Positions 7,832-16,438 of a stretch of 50,400 nucleotides of DNA are shown here, piece after piece. The stretch is from NCBI GenBank assembly GCA_003225555.1, contig QIAM01000052.1, forward strand, positions 1 through 50,400, given 5' to 3'. The DNA is from Acidobacteriota bacterium (lineage in GTDB: Bacteria > Acidobacteriota > Terriglobia > Terriglobales > Acidobacteriaceae). Every line of letters begins with the position of its first letter. Within the stretch, counting starts at the first letter, position 1. The position numbers and the translations under genes were made by a program. Below the pieces are notes generated by a model. It was given only the letters and a program-made list of their open reading frames with translations. It was not told where the DNA came from and made no database searches.

Positions 7832-7840
7832 AATGATCCT

Positions 7841-7888
7841 GCTCTTCTCCGCGACCTCTGCGGCCTTTCTCAGCGTCCTCTGCGACAA
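7841..7888 (-). repeat. 22-nt-period tandem-dimer repeat, copy C
   Basis: Starts six bases past the YajQ stop (7894) and runs to just before the likely start of the polyprenyl synthase. The two units keep the CGCAGAG heads at ~22-base spacing. It can be read in frame into the downstream gene, where it would add a charged N-terminal tail. Confidence 0.85.
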
Positions 7889-7893
7889 AGTTC

Positions 7894-8388
7894 TTAGTTA
7901 GTCCTGTAATTCACAAATTGCATATCAATCCCGAAATCACGCTCCTGCAAGAGCGCGATAATCTCCTGCAGCGTGTCCCGATCCTTGCTGCTGACTCGCA
8001 CCAGGTCCCCCTGAATCGAAGCCTGCGCCTTCTTCTTCGAATCCTTGACGAGTTTGACAATGTCCCGCGCCTTCTCAATCGGGATCCCCTGCTGCATGGT
8101 GACCTTCCGCTTCGCCGTCCCACCGGCCGCAGGTTCCACCGCCCCATACCTGAGCCCCTTCAGCGAGACCCCCCGTTTCACCAGCTTCTGCTGCAGCACA
8201 TCGTTCACCGCCTTGAGCTTGTACTCATCCGCCGAATGCAGAACGATCGCATCCTTCTCCAATTCAATGTTCGATTTCGAATCTTTCAGGTCAAACCGCG
8301 TATGAATTTCCTTCAGCGCCTGCTGGATCGCGTTCGACACCTCCTGCAAGTCGATCTTGCTCACCACATCGAAACTGTTATCCGGCAT
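7894..8388 (-). CDS. yajQ: YajQ family cyclic-di-GMP-binding protein
   Basis: The 164 aa product starts PDNSFDVVSKIDLQEVSNAI, the diagnostic YajQ N-terminus, and continues with IHTRFDLKDSKSNIELE and RGVSLKGLRYG, ending FGIDMQFVNYR. YajQ proteins are two-domain ferredoxin-like folds. In Xanthomonas and Pseudomonas they bind cyclic di-GMP and alter transcription; a nucleotide or RNA-binding role is general. Length is full. Its 3' UTR holds repeat copy C. The polyprenyl synthase follows closely and could be co-transcribed. Confidence 0.95.
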   Translation of the reverse strand: MPDNSFDVVSKIDLQEVSNAIQQALKEIHTRFDLKDSKSNIELEKDAIVLHSADEYKLKAVNDVLQQKLVKRGVSLKGLRYGAVEPAAGGTAKRKVTMQQGIPIEKARDIVKLVKDSKKKAQASIQGDLVRVSSKDRDTLQEIIALLQERDFGIDMQFVNYRTN

Positions 8389-8446
8389 ATTTCTATTCTT
8401 TCTGAAATGATGGAATCAACTCTTGAGGGTATCAGAACGGGATGGG

Positions 8447-9271
8447 TCAGCGCGCCGGAACTTTGCTTTCAGAGATTTCAGCCAATTTGAAAAAATTGTA
8501 AAAGTTGCGGGATGTCCGCTCGCCCACCTCTTCCATCGAAAGCCCGCGCAACTCCCCCATTTTCCGTGCCGTCTCTTTCACAAATGCCGGCTCGTTTCTT
8601 TTTCCCCGGTAAGGCACCGGAGCCAGATAAGGCGAATCCGTTTCAATCAACATCCGCTCCAAGGGCACTTCCAGAGCCGCATCCCGAATCTGCTGCGCCT
8701 TCGGGAAAGTGAGATTCCCCGCAAACGAAATCATGAACCCCACGTCCAGCGCCCGCTTCGCCTGTCCCCAACTTCCCGTGAAGCAATGCAGAATGCCTGA
8801 AAGCCCCTTCGCCGCCCACTGCGCCTCGACCAATCCCAGGCAATCCTCCCATGCATCCTCGCTGCCCTCCGAAGGCCGGCAGTGAATCACGATCGGCAGC
8901 TTCGCCGAAGCCGCCAACTCCATCTGCCGCACAAACACATTCTTCTGCGTCTCCCGCGGCGAGTGGTCATAGTAATAGTCCAGCCCAATCTCGCCCCAGG
9001 CAATCACCTTCGGATGCTGCGCCAGTCGCTCCATCTCGGCAAACGCAGTTTCGTCCGCCAGCCGAGCCTCATGCGGATGAATCCCCACCGTCGCATACAT
9101 AAACGGATACTTCTCCGCCAGCCGAACCCCCGCATCCAATGTAGGAGGCCCATCCCCATTCCCGATGGCAACGAGAATCCGAACCCCAGCATCCCGCGCC
9201 CGAGCAATTACCTCGTCGCGATCCAAGTCAAACTGCTTCCCGTCAAGATGTGCGTGAGAATCGATGTACAT
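8447..9271 (-). CDS. tatD: TatD family metal-dependent deoxyribonuclease
   Basis: The ATG at 9271 puts the first metal motif DSHAHLD at residues 3-9; upstream in-frame residues are not conserved-looking. Other ligands are WGEIGLDYYYDHSP, VIHCRPSEGSED, ILHCFTGSWGQAKRAL and ETDSPYLAPVPYRGKRNEP, all in order. These are TIM-barrel hydrolases that degrade DNA 3' to 5' and are tied to DNA repair and fragmentation. Length of ~274 aa is normal. Between this gene and metG lie a REP element and a heptamer array. TatD next to metG is a common bacterial arrangement. Confidence 0.95.
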   Translation of the reverse strand: MYIDSHAHLDGKQFDLDRDEVIARARDAGVRILVAIGNGDGPPTLDAGVRLAEKYPFMYATVGIHPHEARLADETAFAEMERLAQHPKVIAWGEIGLDYYYDHSPRETQKNVFVRQMELAASAKLPIVIHCRPSEGSEDAWEDCLGLVEAQWAAKGLSGILHCFTGSWGQAKRALDVGFMISFAGNLTFPKAQQIRDAALEVPLERMLIETDSPYLAPVPYRGKRNEPAFVKETARKMGELRGLSMEEVGERTSRNFYNFFKLAEISESKVPAR

Positions 9272-9310
9272 CGGAATTGAAACTGAAGGATGGAGGACCA
9301 GCACTGATTA

Positions 9311-9356
9311 TGTGGGTACAGCCGCCCTCGGCTGTCCGGCTGAGCAACGCTCGGCG
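9311..9356 (+). repeat. Two-hairpin REP-like element (GTGG head)
   Basis: ATGTGGG is followed by ACAGCCG-CCCT-CGGCTGT, then GCTGAGC-AAC-GCTCGGC. This is the same two-stem plan seen at 18751, 28861, 31409, 38717 and 40287. Confidence 0.85.
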
Positions 9357-9372
9357 AGGTGTTGTTCTTTCT

Positions 9373-9407
9373 GGCCACTGAGCACTAGCCACTGACCACT
9401 GCTACTT
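9373..9407. repeat. Heptamer-period tandem array (CCACT core)
   Basis: Five consecutive 7-base units share a CCACT or GCACT core. The array reaches the 3' end of metG. Confidence 0.75.
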
Positions 9408-11402
9408 CAGCCGCGCCCCCACCGGCACATCCTCCAAGAAGCTAGCCAGCACCGGCCTCCCACCCTCCAGCGAAGCCGCCACAATCATCCCATTCGACTC
9501 CAACCCCCGCAGTTTTCGCGGAGCCAGATTCGCCACAATAACGACCTTGCGCCCCACCAGAGTCTCCGGCGCATAAGCCTCCGCAATCCCAGCCAGGATC
9601 TGCCGAACCTCAGTCCCAATATCAATCTCGAGCCGCAGAAGTTTGTCCGCCTTCGGCACCCGCTCCGCCACCTTCACAAGCCCGACTCGTAGCTCGATCT
9701 TCGCGAAATCATCAATCGAGATTTTTCCCCCATCCACAATTGGAGCCGGAACCGCGGGCGCCGCTGGCTCAACTTTCGCCGGCGCGGTCGCCACGTTGAC
9801 TTCTTCCACCACCGGCCCTCTGCCTTGCTCTTCCATCTTCTGCATCCTTTCAATCGCACTCTTGTCCGCCCGGGGAAACACCGGCTGCACCTCACCCAGC
9901 TTCGTCCCCAGATGCAGTTGTCCCCAAGCCAGCTCGTTCAGAGCCACCTTCTTAATATCGCCCAGCCCCATCTGCCGCCAGATTTTCGCGGTAGCCTCCG
10001 GCATCACCGGATGCGCCAGCGCCGTCACAATCCGCAGCGCCTCCGCCGACGTGTAAAGCACGGTCCCCAACCGCGACCGGCTGTCCTCATCCTGCTTCTC
10101 ACCCAGAGCCCAGGGCTCGTTCTCGACAATATATTTGTCGACCGCCGCCACCAGCGCCCACGCCGTCTCCAGCGCCCGCGAAAACTGGAACTGATCGAAG
10201 AAACTTCCATATTCGTGAATCGTCTTCCGCGCCAACTCCACAATCGCATCATCCGCCGGCTTGCGCGACGCCGCCTTCGACGGATACGGCACCTCACCCT
10301 TGAAGTACCGGTTGATCATGGTCAGCGTGCGGCTAGCCAGATTCCCCAGCCCATTCGCCAGGTCCGAGTTGTACCGCTGCACCAGCGCATCAAACGAGAA
10401 CGACCCATCCTGCCCGAACACAACTTCCCGCAGCAGAAAATACCGCAGCGCATCCGCACCGAGCACGTCCAGAATCGTTTCTGTCCGCACAATATTCCCG
10501 CGCGACTTTGACATCTTGCTCTCTTCAAACAGCAGCCACCCATGCGCCACAATCGCCTTCGGCACCGGCAACCCCGCCGCCAGGAGAAACGCCGGCCAGT
10601 ACACGCAATGGAAGCGAACAATCTCCTTGCCAATCATCTGCACATCCGCCGGCCAGAATTTCTTGAATGCCTCCTGCGCACCTGCATGCGACGACCCGTA
10701 CCCAATCGCCGTGATGTAGTTCGCCAGCGCGTCAAACCAGACGTAAATCACGTGCTTGGGATCGTTCGGCACAGGGATGCCCCAAGTAAATGTTGAGCGG
10801 CTGATCGACTGGTCGCGCAGCCCCGACCGCACGAACGAAATCACCTCGTTGCGCCGCGTCTCCGGACGAATGAACTCCGGATTCGCATAAAGCTGCAGCA
10901 ACTGGTCCTGAAAAGCCGACAGCTTGAAGAAATAGTTCTCTTCATGCACCGTCTCCGTAATCCGCCCGCACGTCGGACAAGGATCCCCCGGCTGCGCCCC
11001 ATCCACATACAACTCGTCCGAAACGCAATACTGCCCCGTGTAAGTCCCCTTGTAGATGAAGCCGTTATCCCGCATCTTCCGGAACAGTTCCTGCACCCGC
11101 TTCTTGTGGCGCTCTTCCGTAGTGCGGATGAAGTCATCATTTGAAATTCCCATCCGCTGCCACAGCTTTCGAAACTCCGCCGAAATCTCGTCCGCATACT
11201 GCTGCGGAGTTTTTCCAGCGGCCTGCGCCGCCCGCTCAATCTTCTGTCCGTGCTCGTCGGTCCCCGTAAGAAAGAAAGTCTCCGCACTCAGCATCCGCTG
11301 CCGCCGAGCAATGGTGTCGCAAGCGATGGTAGTGTAAGCGTGCCCAATATGCGGCCGCGCATTTACGTAGTAAATCGGCGTCGTAATGTAAAACTTCCTG
11401 CT
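9402..11402 (-). CDS. metG: Methionyl-tRNA synthetase with C-terminal tRNA-binding domain
   Basis: The protein charges tRNA-Met. The start chosen is MSRKFYITTPIYYVNARPH, with the class I motif HIGHAYT right after it; the in-frame upstream extension reads through a dispersed repeat. A CPTCG knuckle near residue 145 suggests a bound zinc. The second signature is KMSKSRGNIV near residue 300. An anticodon-binding helical domain follows, then a Pro/Ala linker and a Trbp111-like OB fold (IDDFAKIELRVG to VANLAPRKLRGLES). About 666 aa is the usual length for this architecture. No disruption is visible. Confidence 0.96.
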   Translation of the reverse strand, partial: SRKFYITTPIYYVNARPHIGHAYTTIACDTIARRQRMLSAETFFLTGTDEHGQKIERAAQAAGKTPQQYADEISAEFRKLWQRMGISNDDFIRTTEERHKKRVQELFRKMRDNGFIYKGTYTGQYCVSDELYVDGAQPGDPCPTCGRITETVHEENYFFKLSAFQDQLLQLYANPEFIRPETRRNEVISFVRSGLRDQSISRSTFTWGIPVPNDPKHVIYVWFDALANYITAIGYGSSHAGAQEAFKKFWPADVQMIGKEIVRFHCVYWPAFLLAAGLPVPKAIVAHGWLLFEESKMSKSRGNIVRTETILDVLGADALRYFLLREVVFGQDGSFSFDALVQRYNSDLANGLGNLASRTLTMINRYFKGEVPYPSKAASRKPADDAIVELARKTIHEYGSFFDQFQFSRALETAWALVAAVDKYIVENEPWALGEKQDEDSRSRLGTVLYTSAEALRIVTALAHPVMPEATAKIWRQMGLGDIKKVALNELAWGQLHLGTKLGEVQPVFPRADKSAIERMQKMEEQGRGPVVEEVNVATAPAKVEPAAPAVPAPIVDGGKISIDDFAKIELRVGLVKVAERVPKADKLLRLEIDIGTEVRQILAGIAEAYAPETLVGRKVVIVANLAPRKLRGLESNGMIVAASLEGGRPVLASFLEDVPVGARLK

Positions 11403-11435
11403 CATGTCCTGCTTTCTTGGTCCATCGAAACCGTT

Positions 11436-11471
11436 GTCATTCCGAACCGGCGTCAAGCCGGTGAGGAATCT
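11436..11471 (+). repeat. GTCATTCC...GAGGAATCT dispersed repeat
   Basis: GTCATTCCGA, a short palindrome (CCGGCGTCAAGCCGG), then GAGGAATCT. The same frame with different inner palindromes recurs at 16250, 23019, 26551, 28249 and 33073. Confidence 0.8.
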
Positions 11472-11500
11472 TTTTTTGCAGCGAAGATGCCAGCCGACGG

Positions 11501-11548
11501 TCTTCTCAGCGGCCCTCTGCGGCCGTTCTCAGCGCCCTCTGCGATAAA
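11501..11548 (-). repeat. 22-nt-period tandem-dimer repeat, copy D (after larC stop)
   Basis: Lies 14 bases past the larC stop and reads, on the minus strand, as two CGCAGAGG-headed units. It matches copies A-C in orientation relative to the upstream gene. Confidence 0.85.
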
Positions 11549-11561
11549 GCCTTTGACGTTC

Positions 11562-12926
11562 CTACCTACGGCCCCGAGACAAATAAGCGTCAACAGCCTC
11601 ACCCATAACCCGCTTCAAAGGTACCCGATGCTCCGCCGCAATCCGCCGGCAGTCTTCATACTCCGGCGCGTAGTTGCTGATCGTCCCATTCAGGCTGCCA
11701 ATCTTGATCCGCACATCGCCCCATTGGGTCCGCACGCTCTCCCACCGCCGCGCCAAAGTCTGACGCGCTTCATCCCGCCGCCGCACCCCAAGCGTCGTCG
11801 TCTCCGCAAAGAGAAGCCGAGTCAGCTTCTCCGCATCCTGAGGCTTGCACAAAACCGTAAGCACCATTCCCGGACGATTCTTCTTCATCTGCACCGGCAT
11901 CCCGAACACATCCAGCGCCCCTTCTTCCAGCAACCGATCCATCACGTACCCAAACACCTGCGGATTCAAATCGTCCAGGTTGGCTTCCAGCACGCTGATG
12001 ATCTCCGATGTAGTTCCTGCAGCTGCCGCCTCCCCAACCGTCAACCGCAACACATTCGGAAGCTCCGGAAATTCCCGCGAGCCTGCCCCATATCCCGACT
12101 TCTCAATCTTCATCTCCGGAAACGCCGCAAACCGCGAAGCCAGTATCTTCACGATCGCCGCCCCCGTAGGAGTAACCAACTCCGCCTGCAAGCCAGACGA
12201 ATACACCGGAGCATCCTTCAGCAACTCCACCGTAGCCGGAGCCGGCGCCGGAAACGTCCCATGCGCACACTTCACCGTCCCGCCACCCAGGTTCAAAGGG
12301 GAGCAAACAATCTCATCGACTCCCAGCGCCTCCGCCCCGACCGCCGCGCAAACGATATCCACCATCGCATCGACAGCCCCGACCTCATGAAAGTGGATGC
12401 TCTCAATCGGAGTGCTGTGAATCTTAGCCTCGGCCGCGCCCAGCGCCTCAAAAACCGCAATCGCAGTTTTCTTCGCAGTCTCGGAAATCGCAGCAGCAGA
12501 AATAATCGCCCGAATCTCCGTCAACCCCCGCCCGTGCGAGTGCCCATGTTCATGCCCACGCTTGTGTGGGAGCGGGCGACTCGCCCGCTCAGCAACATGC
12601 GAATGCGAGTGTCCGTGATGCTCATCCTCGGGATGCCGGTGCTGATGATGCGCCTGGGAATGATCAGAGTGCTCGTGAGGATGTCCAGCACCCTGTCTCT
12701 CCCAGTACTCCTCCCGCGGCAAATCCTTCTCCCCATCCACCCAAACGTCCACCTTGGTCGCCGAGATCCCGCTCCGCAGCACCCGCGAAATCTCCAGCCG
12801 CGCCCTCACAGCCAGCGCCGCGACAGTTTTCTCGAGCAGCGCAGCCGGAACTCCGGCATCCAACAGCGCCCCCAAAAACATGTCGCCGCTGATCCCGGAA
12901 AAACACTCAAGGTAAGCAATGCGCAT
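11562..12926 (-). CDS. larC: LarC, nickel-pincer cofactor cyclometallase
   Basis: LarC inserts nickel into the pincer nucleotide cofactor used by lactate racemase and related LarA enzymes. The N-terminus YLECFSGISGDMFLGALLDAG is the family hallmark. A His-rich loop (about residues 80-140, repeated HxH) would gather nickel. The C-terminal half has EANLDDLNPQVFGYVMDRL and KNRPGMVLTVLCKP. About 454 aa is full length and in one frame, so no programmed frameshift as in Lactobacillus is needed. A REP-like palindrome (12564-12597) lies inside the His-rich loop and encodes about a dozen Arg/Pro-rich residues that break the His pattern. LarB, LarE and LarA are not in the window. Confidence 0.93.
   Translation of the reverse strand: MRIAYLECFSGISGDMFLGALLDAGVPAALLEKTVAALAVRARLEISRVLRSGISATKVDVWVDGEKDLPREEYWERQGAGHPHEHSDHSQAHHQHRHPEDEHHGHSHSHVAERASRPLPHKRGHEHGHSHGRGLTEIRAIISAAAISETAKKTAIAVFEALGAAEAKIHSTPIESIHFHEVGAVDAMVDIVCAAVGAEALGVDEIVCSPLNLGGGTVKCAHGTFPAPAPATVELLKDAPVYSSGLQAELVTPTGAAIVKILASRFAAFPEMKIEKSGYGAGSREFPELPNVLRLTVGEAAAAGTTSEIISVLEANLDDLNPQVFGYVMDRLLEEGALDVFGMPVQMKKNRPGMVLTVLCKPQDAEKLTRLLFAETTTLGVRRRDEARQTLARRWESVRTQWGDVRIKIGSLNGTISNYAPEYEDCRRIAAEHRVPLKRVMGEAVDAYLSRGRR
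12564..12597 (+). repeat. REP-like palindrome inside larC
   Basis: GTGTGGG, then GAGCGGGCGA-C-TCGCCCGCTC (10-bp perfect arms), then AGCAAC. It shares the core GGGCGACTCGCCC and both flanks with the element inside argS. It is read in frame in larC on the opposite strand. Confidence 0.88.
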
Positions 12927-12930
12927 AAGA

Positions 12931-13030
12931 ACCGTCGTTGGTCGTTAGTCCTTGGTCGTTGGCCTCAAACTCCACTTCTGCCTTACGAAAGTCTCCGCGA
13001 ACGATTAACGACCAGCGACCAGCGACCGAT
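12931..13030. repeat. Inverted pair of heptamer arrays between larC and argS
   Basis: GGTCGTT-type 7-base units (about 12931-12967) face a second array of CGACCAG units (about 13001-13028), its reverse complement, with ~33 bases between. The pair fills most of the divergent larC/argS promoter region and could form a cruciform or RNA hairpin. Confidence 0.75.
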
Positions 13031-13126
13031 TTTTCATCATAGGGAACGCTGTATCTCGCGTCAAACCAGCGAACTCATTCCCCTCTGTTAGAATCACTAT
13101 TTTCTTCAACAGCTTAGAGGAGTTCC

Positions 13127-15157
13127 TTGTACCGTCATCTCGAACACCGGTTGGCCGAGGGCATCCTGCAGACGCTCCATCGCCGCCACCCCGGCGTCAC
13201 GCTCCCGACTGCGGTCATCGAGCAACCCCCCAAGGTCGAACTGGGCGACTTCGCCATTCCAACGTTCCCTTTCGCCAAGCCGCTGCGTTCCTCCCCGCTG
13301 AAGATCGCCGAAGAAATCCGCGCCGAAGCCGGCCCCATCGAAGGCGTCGCCGAAATGCAGGTCGCCCCGCCCGGCTACGTCAACGTCAAACTCGACCGCA
13401 CCTGGATGGCCGCCGCCCTCGCTACCGACCAGAAGCCACCCACCGAGATTCCGCCCGGCAAAATTCTCGTCGAACACACCAGCATCAACCCCAACAAGGC
13501 CGCCCACATCGGCCACCTGCGCAACGCCATCCTCGGCGACACCTTCGTCCGTCTCCTGCGCTACGCGGGAAGGGAAGTCGACGTCCAGAATTACATCGAC
13601 AACACCGGAGTACAGGTCGCTGACGTAGTCGTGGGCTTCACGCACATCGAGAAGAAGTCTGGCGCGGAAATCGAAGCTCTCACCCGCCAGCCACGCTTCG
13701 ACTATTACTGCTGGGACCTCTACGCCCGCGTCTCTCACTGGTACGAGCAGGACAAACAGAATCTGCAAGCCCGCCTGCAAACTTTGCACGCCATCGAAGA
13801 CCCCAACAGCGAAACCGCCGCCATCGCCGACTTGATCTCGACCGCCGTCCTCCGACGGCATCTCGAAACCATGGACCGCCTCGACATCGAATACGATTTC
13901 CTTCCCCGCGAGAGCGAAATCCTCCACCTGCAGTTCTGGGACGCCGCTTTTGCAAAGTTAAAGGAAAGAGGTGTCCTCTTCTATGAGACCGAAGGCAAAA
14001 ACAAAGGCTGCTGGGTAATGCGCCGCGCGGGTACCAGTAAGAACAGTGTGGGCAAGGACCGTGTGGGCACGGGCGACTCGCCCGTGCAACCCGGAGACAA
14101 CGTCTCCGAAGAAGACCAGAAAGTAATCGTCCGCTCCAACGGCACGGCAGGCTACGTAGGCAAAGACATCGCCTACCACATGTGGAAATTCGGCCTGCTA
14201 GGACGCGACTTCGCCTACCGCAAGTTCTACCGCTACCCCAACCAACACGACTGCTGGATCTCCACTACGCCGCCCGACGATAGAAACCCTGAAAAGGACC
14301 ACCCCCATTTCGGCGACGTCTCCGAAATCTACAACGTCATCGACGCCCGCCAGTCCGAAGCCCAGAACACGGTCATCGAAGCCCTCCGCGGCCTAGGTCA
14401 CAACGAAGCTGCCGACCACTACACCCACTTCTCCTACGAAATGGTCGCCCTAACCCCGCGCTGCGCCGCCGAACTCGGCTACACACTGAGCGACGAAGAT
14501 AGGGCGCGCTCTTATATCGAGGTCTCAGGCCGCAAGGGTTTCGGCGTAAAAGCCGACGACCTGATCGACCGCCTCATCGACTCCGCCAAGAAAGAAGTCG
14601 ACTCTCGCCACCCGCAACTCACCGACGAAGAGCGCCTGAAGATCGCCACCCAAATCGCGATCGGCGCACTGCGCTATTTCATGCTCAAGTACACCAAGCA
14701 GTCCGTAATCGCCTTCGACTTCAAAGACGCTCTCAGCTTCGAAGGTGAAACCGGACCCTACGCCCAATACGCCGTAGTCCGCGCCACCAGCATCTTCAAA
14801 AAAGCCGGAATCGATCCCGACGAATTCAGCAGAGACGTTGCCCGCAACATCTCCCCCGCCAACTTCGCCAAATTCCTGACCGGCGAGGCCGCCAACGAAA
14901 TCTGGGAACTCTGGCTCACCGCCTCGAAAACGCGTTATGTAGTAGATCAGTGCATTGCCACCGCCGAACCCGCGCATCTCGCCAAACGCGCTTTCCAAAT
15001 GGCCCAACTCTTCAACGCCTTCTATCACCGTCACCCCATCCTCAGCGAGCCCGATGAGAAGCGAAAACAATTCCTCCTGGCCACAGTAGCCGTAGTCCGC
15101 CGAGAACTAATCCGCACGCTGGCAGTCATGGGCATCACCGTCCCGCCCGTGATGTAG
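13127..15157 (+). CDS. argS: Arginyl-tRNA synthetase
   Basis: It charges tRNA-Arg. The TTG start at 13127 has GAGGAG about seven bases upstream. The N-terminal additional domain is followed by EHTSINPNKAAHIGHLRNAILGD, the ArgS form of the HIGH motif, and later by GRKGFGVKADDLIDRL. The end NAFYHRHPIL is typical of the anticodon domain. Length 676 aa is somewhat over the usual 560-640. Part of the excess is an insert at about residues 305-330 encoded by a REP-like palindrome (14061-14090) and flanking bases, directly before the conserved EEDQKVIVRSNGTAGYVGKD segment. The frame is intact, so the enzyme should work with an extra surface loop. Confidence 0.95.
   Translation: MYRHLEHRLAEGILQTLHRRHPGVTLPTAVIEQPPKVELGDFAIPTFPFAKPLRSSPLKIAEEIRAEAGPIEGVAEMQVAPPGYVNVKLDRTWMAAALATDQKPPTEIPPGKILVEHTSINPNKAAHIGHLRNAILGDTFVRLLRYAGREVDVQNYIDNTGVQVADVVVGFTHIEKKSGAEIEALTRQPRFDYYCWDLYARVSHWYEQDKQNLQARLQTLHAIEDPNSETAAIADLISTAVLRRHLETMDRLDIEYDFLPRESEILHLQFWDAAFAKLKERGVLFYETEGKNKGCWVMRRAGTSKNSVGKDRVGTGDSPVQPGDNVSEEDQKVIVRSNGTAGYVGKDIAYHMWKFGLLGRDFAYRKFYRYPNQHDCWISTTPPDDRNPEKDHPHFGDVSEIYNVIDARQSEAQNTVIEALRGLGHNEAADHYTHFSYEMVALTPRCAAELGYTLSDEDRARSYIEVSGRKGFGVKADDLIDRLIDSAKKEVDSRHPQLTDEERLKIATQIAIGALRYFMLKYTKQSVIAFDFKDALSFEGETGPYAQYAVVRATSIFKKAGIDPDEFSRDVARNISPANFAKFLTGEAANEIWELWLTASKTRYVVDQCIATAEPAHLAKRAFQMAQLFNAFYHRHPILSEPDEKRKQFLLATVAVVRRELIRTLAVMGITVPPVM
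14061..14090 (+). repeat. REP-like palindrome inside argS
   Basis: GTGTGGG, then GCACGGGCGA-C-TCGCCCGTGC (10-bp perfect arms), then AAC. A shortened half copy (GTGTGGGCAAG) precedes it at about 14046. It is the same family as the larC element and is read in frame as VGTGDSPVQP. Confidence 0.88.
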
Positions 15158-15179
15158 AATCCAACGGTCCGAAAGTCAA

Positions 15180-15206
15180 TGTGGCGCGGGCGCCCTTGCC
15201 CGCGAA
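15180..15206 (+). repeat. REP-like element between argS and hydrolase gene
   Basis: TGTGGCGCGGGCGCCCTTGC then CCGCG: a GTGG head and a palindrome built on CGCGGGC/GCCCGCG. Near-identical copies occur at 18704 and, inverted, at 39536. Confidence 0.8.
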
Positions 15207-15227
15207 CGATCGTGCCGAAGAGGACGC

Positions 15228-16229
15228 GTGACTGTCACCACGATTCCCGCCGCCCCGCCCCGCCGCTGGCTCCGCATCATCCTTCGCAGCCTCCTCGTCC
15301 TCGTCATCTTCCTCGCCACCGCCGGCTACCTCTACCAAAATATTGCTGAAACCCGTGACCGCCGCTTCAACCCAATGCCCGGAAGACTAATCGACATCGG
15401 CGGCTACAAACTTCACATCGATTGTCAAGGGCAGGGAACACCCACCGTTATCCTCGACTCCGGCCTCGGCGACAGCCACATCTCCTGGCGCAAAGTTCAA
15501 CCGGAGATCGCGAAATTCACCCGCGTCTGCTCCTACGATCGCGCCGGACTCGGCTACAGCGATTCCAGCCCCCACCCTCGCACCAGCAAAGACATCGCCG
15601 AAGAACTGCACGCCCTCCTGCAAAACGCCGGCATCCCCAGTCCAATCATCCTCGTCGGCCACTCCATGGGCGGATACGACGTCCGTCTTTACACCACCCT
15701 CTACCGCGATCAAATCGCCGGCATGGTGCTGGTCGACGCTTCCCATCCCGACCAGGAGAATCGCTTCCCACCCGCCATGAAGGACATGCGTGGAACCTGG
15801 CTCCGCGAGACCGAGTTCCTGGAATTCACCATGCCCTTCGGCATCCCGCGCCTCCTCGGCCTGTGCGATCCCGATCCCGACATCCGCGCCGCCGAATGCA
15901 ACTTCCACACCACCCACGAAGCCGTAGCCGAAATGAAAGCCTTCTCTGAGAGCGCAGCCCAAACCGCCGCCACCAGCCCATTCGGCGACTTGCCCCTCGC
16001 CGTCCTGTCTCACGATCCCAACAAGCCTTCCTCCGACCTACCCGCCGACCTGGCCAAAGCCACCAACGATGCCTGGGAGAAAATGCAGGAAGGACTAGCC
16101 CATCTCTCATCCCGCGGCACGCAGGAGATCGCCAAAAACTGCGCCCACTACATCCAGATCGATCGCCCCGAAATCGTCATCGCAGCCGTCCGCAAAGTGT
16201 TAGACGAAGCCCGCAACACTCGGCCCTGA
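15228..16229 (+). CDS. Membrane-anchored alpha/beta hydrolase
   Basis: 333 aa with a GTG start at 15228. One N-terminal transmembrane segment (about residues 17-35) anchors it with the catalytic domain outside the cytoplasm. The nucleophile elbow is GHSMGG (about residue 146), after VCSYDRAGLGYS, a typical oxyanion/cap region. MVLVDASHPDQENRF holds a candidate acid and CAHYIQIDRPEIV the catalytic His. The substrate is unknown; ester hydrolases of this type are often annotated only as alpha/beta fold hydrolases. It follows argS by 70 bases that hold a REP-like element, so co-transcription is possible but not shown. Confidence 0.88.
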   Translation: MTVTTIPAAPPRRWLRIILRSLLVLVIFLATAGYLYQNIAETRDRRFNPMPGRLIDIGGYKLHIDCQGQGTPTVILDSGLGDSHISWRKVQPEIAKFTRVCSYDRAGLGYSDSSPHPRTSKDIAEELHALLQNAGIPSPIILVGHSMGGYDVRLYTTLYRDQIAGMVLVDASHPDQENRFPPAMKDMRGTWLRETEFLEFTMPFGIPRLLGLCDPDPDIRAAECNFHTTHEAVAEMKAFSESAAQTAATSPFGDLPLAVLSHDPNKPSSDLPADLAKATNDAWEKMQEGLAHLSSRGTQEIAKNCAHYIQIDRPEIVIAAVRKVLDEARNTRP

Positions 16230-16249
16230 TTCTCGTTGTTAGTGAAGGG

Positions 16250-16296
16250 CGTCATTCTGAGCGCAGTCGTTTTTCAGGCGGAGCGAAGAATCTCGC
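16250..16296 (+). repeat. GTCATTC...GAAGAATCT dispersed repeat
   Basis: GTCATTCTGAGCGCAGTCG opens it and GGCGGAGCGAAGAATCTCGC closes it. It is a member of the family listed at 11436. Confidence 0.7.
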
Positions 16297-16438
16297 GCGG
16301 ACCACCTACGCACCCTTGGATGCAAGTCCACCCTCACCGACATTCCTCTGTCACTGCCTCCCGCAAACCCAACCTGCTACGCTTCTTTTTTCGGGACAAA
16401 AAGAAGATTTCTCAGCTGCTTCAATTCAGGAGCTCTCG

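Noticed and set aside
11250..13091. 613-aa plus-strand ORF across metG and larC
   Set aside because: It is antisense to two clear genes, is rich in Arg, His and Pro from GC-rich wobble positions, and shows no family motif.
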